DNA from: Spirochaetaceae bacterium
GTDB taxonomy: Bacteria; Spirochaetota; Spirochaetia; DSM-27196; SKKC01
Direction: 5' to 3'
Length of the DNA stretch: 8,412 bases
Assembly: GCA_003552745.1 (NCBI GenBank)
Contig: PUOG01000099.1
Location: 1 to 8,412, forward strand
Shown here: one piece after another, positions 5,741-8,412 of the stretch
Layout: every line of letters starts with the position of its first letter
How positions within the stretch are numbered: position 1 is the stretch's first letter
Notes under the pieces: model-generated
Seen by the model: only the letters and a program-made list of their open reading frames with translations
Told to the model about the DNA's origin: nothing
Database searches by the model: none
Program-made: the position numbers and the translations under genes

Positions 5741-5814
5741 CTTGCCCGAGGAGTGCGGTGTATTAATCCCTGAGTACCATGTAGGCTATATCGATGGTGC
5801 CCCTACCGGGCAGG

Positions 5815-5821
5815 AAGGAGG
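5815..5821 (+). promoter_or_regulatory. Ribosome binding site of the intact sialidase
   Basis: AAGGAGG lies ten bases before the in-frame ATG at 5832. A nearer ATG at 5825 is out of frame and would encode only four residues (MGDD) before a stop overlapping the true start. The frame is open back to a TTG at 5742, but the extra residues match nothing in the family. Confidence 0.7.
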
Positions 5822-5831
5822 AGCATGGGAG

Positions 5832-6911
5832 ATGATTGAACAAGAGAGCCTTTTCGAACGCGGCTGGTACGGATATCATACCTGCCGCATTCCGGCATTG
5901 CTCAGAGCGGCCAACGGCGACCTGCTCGCATTCTGTGAGGGTCGGCGGGACGGTCACGGTGATGCCGGCAAGATTGATATACTCCTGCGGCGTTCTACCG
6001 ATAACGGCAGCAGCTGGAGTGAGCCGCAGATCGTCCGGGAGCATGACGAAAACACCTGCGGGAATCCTTCACCGGTACTGGATCCGGCTTCCGGGGATGT
6101 GATTCTTCTCTCGACCTGGAATCTCGGCGCAGACCGGGAGTCGGCCATCGTAGCTCAGGAGAGCCGGGATACACGGCGCGTTTTCTTGCAGCGTTCCGGG
6201 AATCACGGGAAGACGTGGAGTGAACCGGAGGAAGTCACTTCCGCCGTCAAACAGCGGGACTGGACCTGGTATGCCACCGGTCCCGGGGCGGGGATCGCCA
6301 TCGAGAGAGGCCGGTACCAAGGGCGACTGGTCATTCCCTGCGACCACATCGAAGCAGAGACCGAGAAACGGTTTTCGCACGCCATCTATTCGGATGACCG
6401 AGGGTATACATGGCAAATCGGCGGCGCGTCGGAACCCGGCTGCAATGAGTGCGGGGTTGTAGAGCTGAGTGATGGACGGCTTATGCTGAATATGCGTAAT
6501 CACCTGCGCACGGAAACGCACCGGAAGATCGCATACAGCGATGACGGAGGAGAGACCTGGTACGGTCAACATTCCGATCCGGTTTTGATAGAACCGGTTT
6601 GCCAAGCGTCGGTGCGACGCTATCGCCGATCGGATGAAGATCGGCCCGGCGTGATTCTCTTCAGTAATCCGGCTTGCACATTTGCCGAGACCATTGCGGA
6701 CGGTGGCCGCCGGAATATGATGCTGCGAGCGAGTTTTGACGATGCGCGAACCTGGCCGAAAGCTCTTGTGCTGTTTACCGGTCGCGCCGGGTATTCCGAC
6801 ATCTCGATGGCGGCCGACGGCACAGTTTGCTGTCTCTATGAAGCCGGCGAGGAGCGCTATAGCGACCGTATCGTTCTGGCACGGGTCGGTGAGGAGTGGC
6901 TCGAGCGGTAA
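5832..6911 (+). CDS. Exo-alpha-sialidase (GH33-type), apparently cytoplasmic
   Basis: This 359-residue six-bladed propeller would remove terminal sialic acids. The arginine triad is visible: Arg19 in the CRIP (FRIP-like) motif, Arg222 in NMRN and Arg263 in SVRRY. The acid/base candidate is Asp44 (RRDGHGDAGKID), the nucleophile Tyr is Tyr321 in GYSDIS, and its Glu partner is Glu206 in CNECGVVEL. Asp boxes (SxDxGxxW) occur as STDNGSSW at 55-62, then SGNHGKTW (Asp replaced), SDDRGYTW, SDDGGETW and a degenerate SFDDARTW. No signal peptide or membrane segment is visible from either the 5832 ATG or the upstream TTG, so it probably acts on imported sialo-oligosaccharides; a missed secretion route is the alternative. 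No sialic acid transporter, aldolase or kinase gene lies in the window. Transcription runs away from the truncated sialidase-like gene on the other strand. Confidence 0.87.
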   Translation: MIEQESLFERGWYGYHTCRIPALLRAANGDLLAFCEGRRDGHGDAGKIDILLRRSTDNGSSWSEPQIVREHDENTCGNPSPVLDPASGDVILLSTWNLGADRESAIVAQESRDTRRVFLQRSGNHGKTWSEPEEVTSAVKQRDWTWYATGPGAGIAIERGRYQGRLVIPCDHIEAETEKRFSHAIYSDDRGYTWQIGGASEPGCNECGVVELSDGRLMLNMRNHLRTETHRKIAYSDDGGETWYGQHSDPVLIEPVCQASVRRYRRSDEDRPGVILFSNPACTFAETIADGGRRNMMLRASFDDARTWPKALVLFTGRAGYSDISMAADGTVCCLYEAGEERYSDRIVLARVGEEWLER

Positions 6912-6938
6912 CCGGAGGAAGCCTGGTAGTACGGGTAA

Positions 6939-7190
6939 GCGCCCGCGGAGCGTTCGGTCTACCGGTACGATGATGGAGGGGAGGAGTTCTTCGATGGGAG
7001 AAACCAGGGGGGAAAAGCGGCCGGTATATGGCCGGAGGTGTTCTCGCGGTTTGCCCTGCCTTACCAGACATCGACAGTGGATCGCTTTGGCCTCAACTGC
7101 TACCGGTGCTTCGAGTCGATACATCGCCGCCGGCAGCATGCAAAGACGATACCGCGGCTGCGGCTGGTGAGCAGACCGCCGTTGACGAAA
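6939..7190 (+). pseudogene. Remnant of a uroporphyrinogen-decarboxylase-like (URO-D/MtaA-type) gene
   Basis: Downstream of the sialidase, the frame opening after the stop at 6936 encodes an internal piece of a URO-D-fold protein. It contains WPEVFSRFALPYQ, then DRFGLNCYRCFESIH and KTIPRLRLVS. These match the segment of corrinoid-methyltransferase-like URO-D relatives that reads roughly FGLNCYGCCEPLH ... RIPRLRRVSVSPW. Here the end of that segment (SVSPW) is broken to SRPPL, and homology stops just before the ketosynthase stop at 7199. There is no start codon with a ribosome site, and both the N-terminal half and the C-terminal barrel are absent. In-frame sequence continues past 7190 only as the antisense of the ketosynthase gene. 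The remnant marks a deletion or recombination boundary between the sugar block and the ketosynthase. Confidence 0.55.
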
Positions 7191-7194
7191 CGGC
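7178..7194 (-). terminator. Short hairpin just after the ketosynthase stop
   Basis: Read on the minus strand, GCCGTT and AACGGC form a perfect 6-bp stem around TCGTC, starting four bases after the ketosynthase stop. No U-tract follows, so this is only a weak terminator candidate. Confidence 0.25.
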
Positions 7195-7198
7195 CGTA

Positions 7199-8412
7199 CT
7201 ACAGCTTCGACAACACGACCGAGGCGTTCTGCCCGCCGAATCCGAACGCATTCGACAGAACATGGCGGACGCTCCGCCCGTCCCGGTTCTCCGCCGAGAC
7301 ATTCAGGTTGATGTTCGGATCGAGCTCGTCGAGGTTTATCGTCGCGTGGATCGTTCCCCTCCGGAACACACCGATCGCTGCGATCGCCTCTACGGCGCCG
7401 GCGGCTCCGATGAGATGTCCGGTCATACTCTTTGTGCTGTGCGCGGGTATGCTCGCGGCAAGCTCGCTCCCGAGAGCACCGTTTATGGCCATCGATTCGA
7501 TCCGGTCGCCGATCTGCGTGCTGGTTCCGTGACAGTTGATGAGTCCGAGCTCATCGTCGGAGATAGAGGCGCTGTCGAGCGCTGCGCGGATACACCGTGC
7601 GGCGCCCTCCCCTTCCGGATGCGGTGCAACCATGTCGTAGGCATCGCTGGTGAAACCGAAACCGGTAAGCTCGGCATAGATATCCGCCCCGCGTGAACGA
7701 GCGTGTGACAGCCGCTCGAGCACGAGCACTCCGGCACCTTCGCCCATAACGAAACCGTCCCGGTCGCGATCGAACGGACGGCTCGCTCGTTCAGGTTCGT
7801 CGTTGCGTGATGATAGCGCCATGATCACACCGAAAGCGGCGATACTCGTTTTGTTGGCTACCGCCTCCGACCCGCCTACGAGCATGACATCCGCCAGGCC
7901 GGCTCGAATCAGCGACGCCCCCACCCCCATTGCGTGGTTGCTCGTCGCGCAGGCACTGTTCAAGGAGAAGCTCGGCCCGAGCAGGCTCTTCTGCATCGTC
8001 AGATAGGCGGTCGCGGTGTTGGGAATCGCGTTCACGATGTAGAACGGACTCGCTCCCGACAACCCCCGCTCGTTGATCCTCGGAATGTTCTCCTCATGGC
8101 TGTCGAGGCCTCCGGCGCCGGTCCCGATCAGCGCTCCGATCCGCGCTCTGTCCGGAACCTCGTCGAGTCCGGCATCGCCATACGCCTGATGGCCGGCCAT
8201 GTACCCGTACTTGATGTACCGGTCGAGCCGGCGGATCGCCTTGCGACTCGGAAAGTACTCGCTGAGATCGTCGGGCATATCAATCTCGGCTGCAATCTGC
8301 ACGTGAAAATCTTCAAGGTCGCTGTTTTGGGCGGTCCGGGCGCCGGAAACTCCCGCCTCGAGCGCGCTCCAATAATCGGCAACATTCTGCCCGATAGGCG
8401 TCACCGCACCGA
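7199..8412 (-). CDS. Beta-ketoacyl-ACP synthase II (FabF-type), 5' end cut by window edge
   Basis: The frame runs off the right edge. The first visible residues, GAVTPIGQN, are the FabF motif normally about ten residues from the start, so only the extreme N-terminus is missing and the GTG at 8402-8404 is not the true start. About 404 residues are visible. The catalytic triad is complete: Cys in NSACATS (codon 7949-7951), His in NCHGTSTQIGD (7529-7531) and His in KSMTGHLIGAAGA (7415-7417). The ending GFGGQNASVVLSKL is typical of FabF. It would extend ACP-bound acyl chains by decarboxylative condensation with malonyl-ACP. Because the active-site Cys is present, it is not the Cys-to-Ser decarboxylase KS of an HCS cassette. 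It converges on the ECH2-ER-ACP-AONS-dehydratase genes, so it may supply chain elongation to that pathway from a separate transcript, or belong to another lipid operon to the right. The housekeeping fabF is possible but would usually follow acpP and fabG. Confidence 0.9.
   Translation of the reverse strand, partial: GAVTPIGQNVADYWSALEAGVSGARTAQNSDLEDFHVQIAAEIDMPDDLSEYFPSRKAIRRLDRYIKYGYMAGHQAYGDAGLDEVPDRARIGALIGTGAGGLDSHEENIPRINERGLSGASPFYIVNAIPNTATAYLTMQKSLLGPSFSLNSACATSNHAMGVGASLIRAGLADVMLVGGSEAVANKTSIAAFGVIMALSSRNDEPERASRPFDRDRDGFVMGEGAGVLVLERLSHARSRGADIYAELTGFGFTSDAYDMVAPHPEGEGAARCIRAALDSASISDDELGLINCHGTSTQIGDRIESMAINGALGSELAASIPAHSTKSMTGHLIGAAGAVEAIAAIGVFRRGTIHATINLDELDPNINLNVSAENRDGRSVRHVLSNAFGFGGQNASVVLSKL

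Noticed and set aside
5761..5792. Promoter before the intact sialidase (TATTAAT, TATATC boxes)
   Set aside because: No -35-like box has acceptable spacing to either; the AT-rich words alone are not enough to annotate.
5742..5831. TTG start and 30-residue N-terminal extension of the sialidase
   Set aside because: The AAGGAGG at 5815-5821 sets the ATG at 5832, and the extension has neither signal-peptide character nor family similarity.
6069..7139. 356-codon minus-strand frame opposite the sialidase
   Set aside because: The sialidase catalytic residues and Asp boxes on the plus strand are unambiguous, and the antisense product shows no domain.
1..8412. CRISPR array, tRNA or rRNA genes, insertion sequence ends
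   Set aside because: No spaced direct repeats, no cloverleaf or CCA end, and no transposase frame or terminal inverted repeats were seen on reading both strands.

Overview
This is a GC-rich bacterial window with tightly packed genes, good Shine-Dalgarno sites and GTG or ATG starts. The taxon cannot be fixed from 8.4 kb. The mix of sialidase-type genes, an enolase-superfamily gene and a uroporphyrinogen-decarboxylase-like remnant is one I would expect in a GC-rich Spirochaetota or another carbohydrate-degrading environmental bacterium, but this is a weak inference.

Region 1 (bases 1-3473, + strand) is a run of five lipid or polyketide genes. They are the end of a PksI-like crotonase (ECH2), an SDR with the Y-x6-K enoyl-reductase signature, a stand-alone acyl carrier protein of the beta-branching donor type (GANSLD), an alpha-oxoamine synthase (PLP enzyme), and a FabZ-like hotdog dehydratase. 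ECH2 and the donor ACP are hallmarks of an HMG-CoA-synthase ('HCS') beta-branching cassette. Its other members (HMGS, ECH1, decarboxylating KS) would be expected left of base 1. All the enzymes here are discrete proteins, not domains of a modular PKS, and an alpha-oxoamine synthase is present to release or cap the chain. My reading is a type II FAS/PKS-like pathway that places a beta-methyl branch on an acyl chain and condenses the chain with an amino acid to give an aminoketone lipid or metabolite.

Region 2 (3474-7198) is a carbohydrate-catabolism block with signs of decay. It holds an intact mandelate-racemase-type enolase-superfamily protein with its own promoter and a palindromic operator candidate, a short minus-strand sialidase-like gene that has lost its middle, a 420-base stretch with a degraded minus-strand reading frame, an intact cytoplasmic-looking GH33 sialidase, and a remnant of a uroporphyrinogen-decarboxylase-like gene.

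Region 3 (7199-8412, - strand) is a FabF-type ketosynthase with the full Cys-His-His triad, running off the right edge. It faces the Region 1 genes, so the two lipid gene blocks point toward each other with the sugar genes between them. The sugar block may be a later insertion into one biosynthetic locus, or the ketosynthase may belong to a second, divergent lipid operon beyond the right edge.
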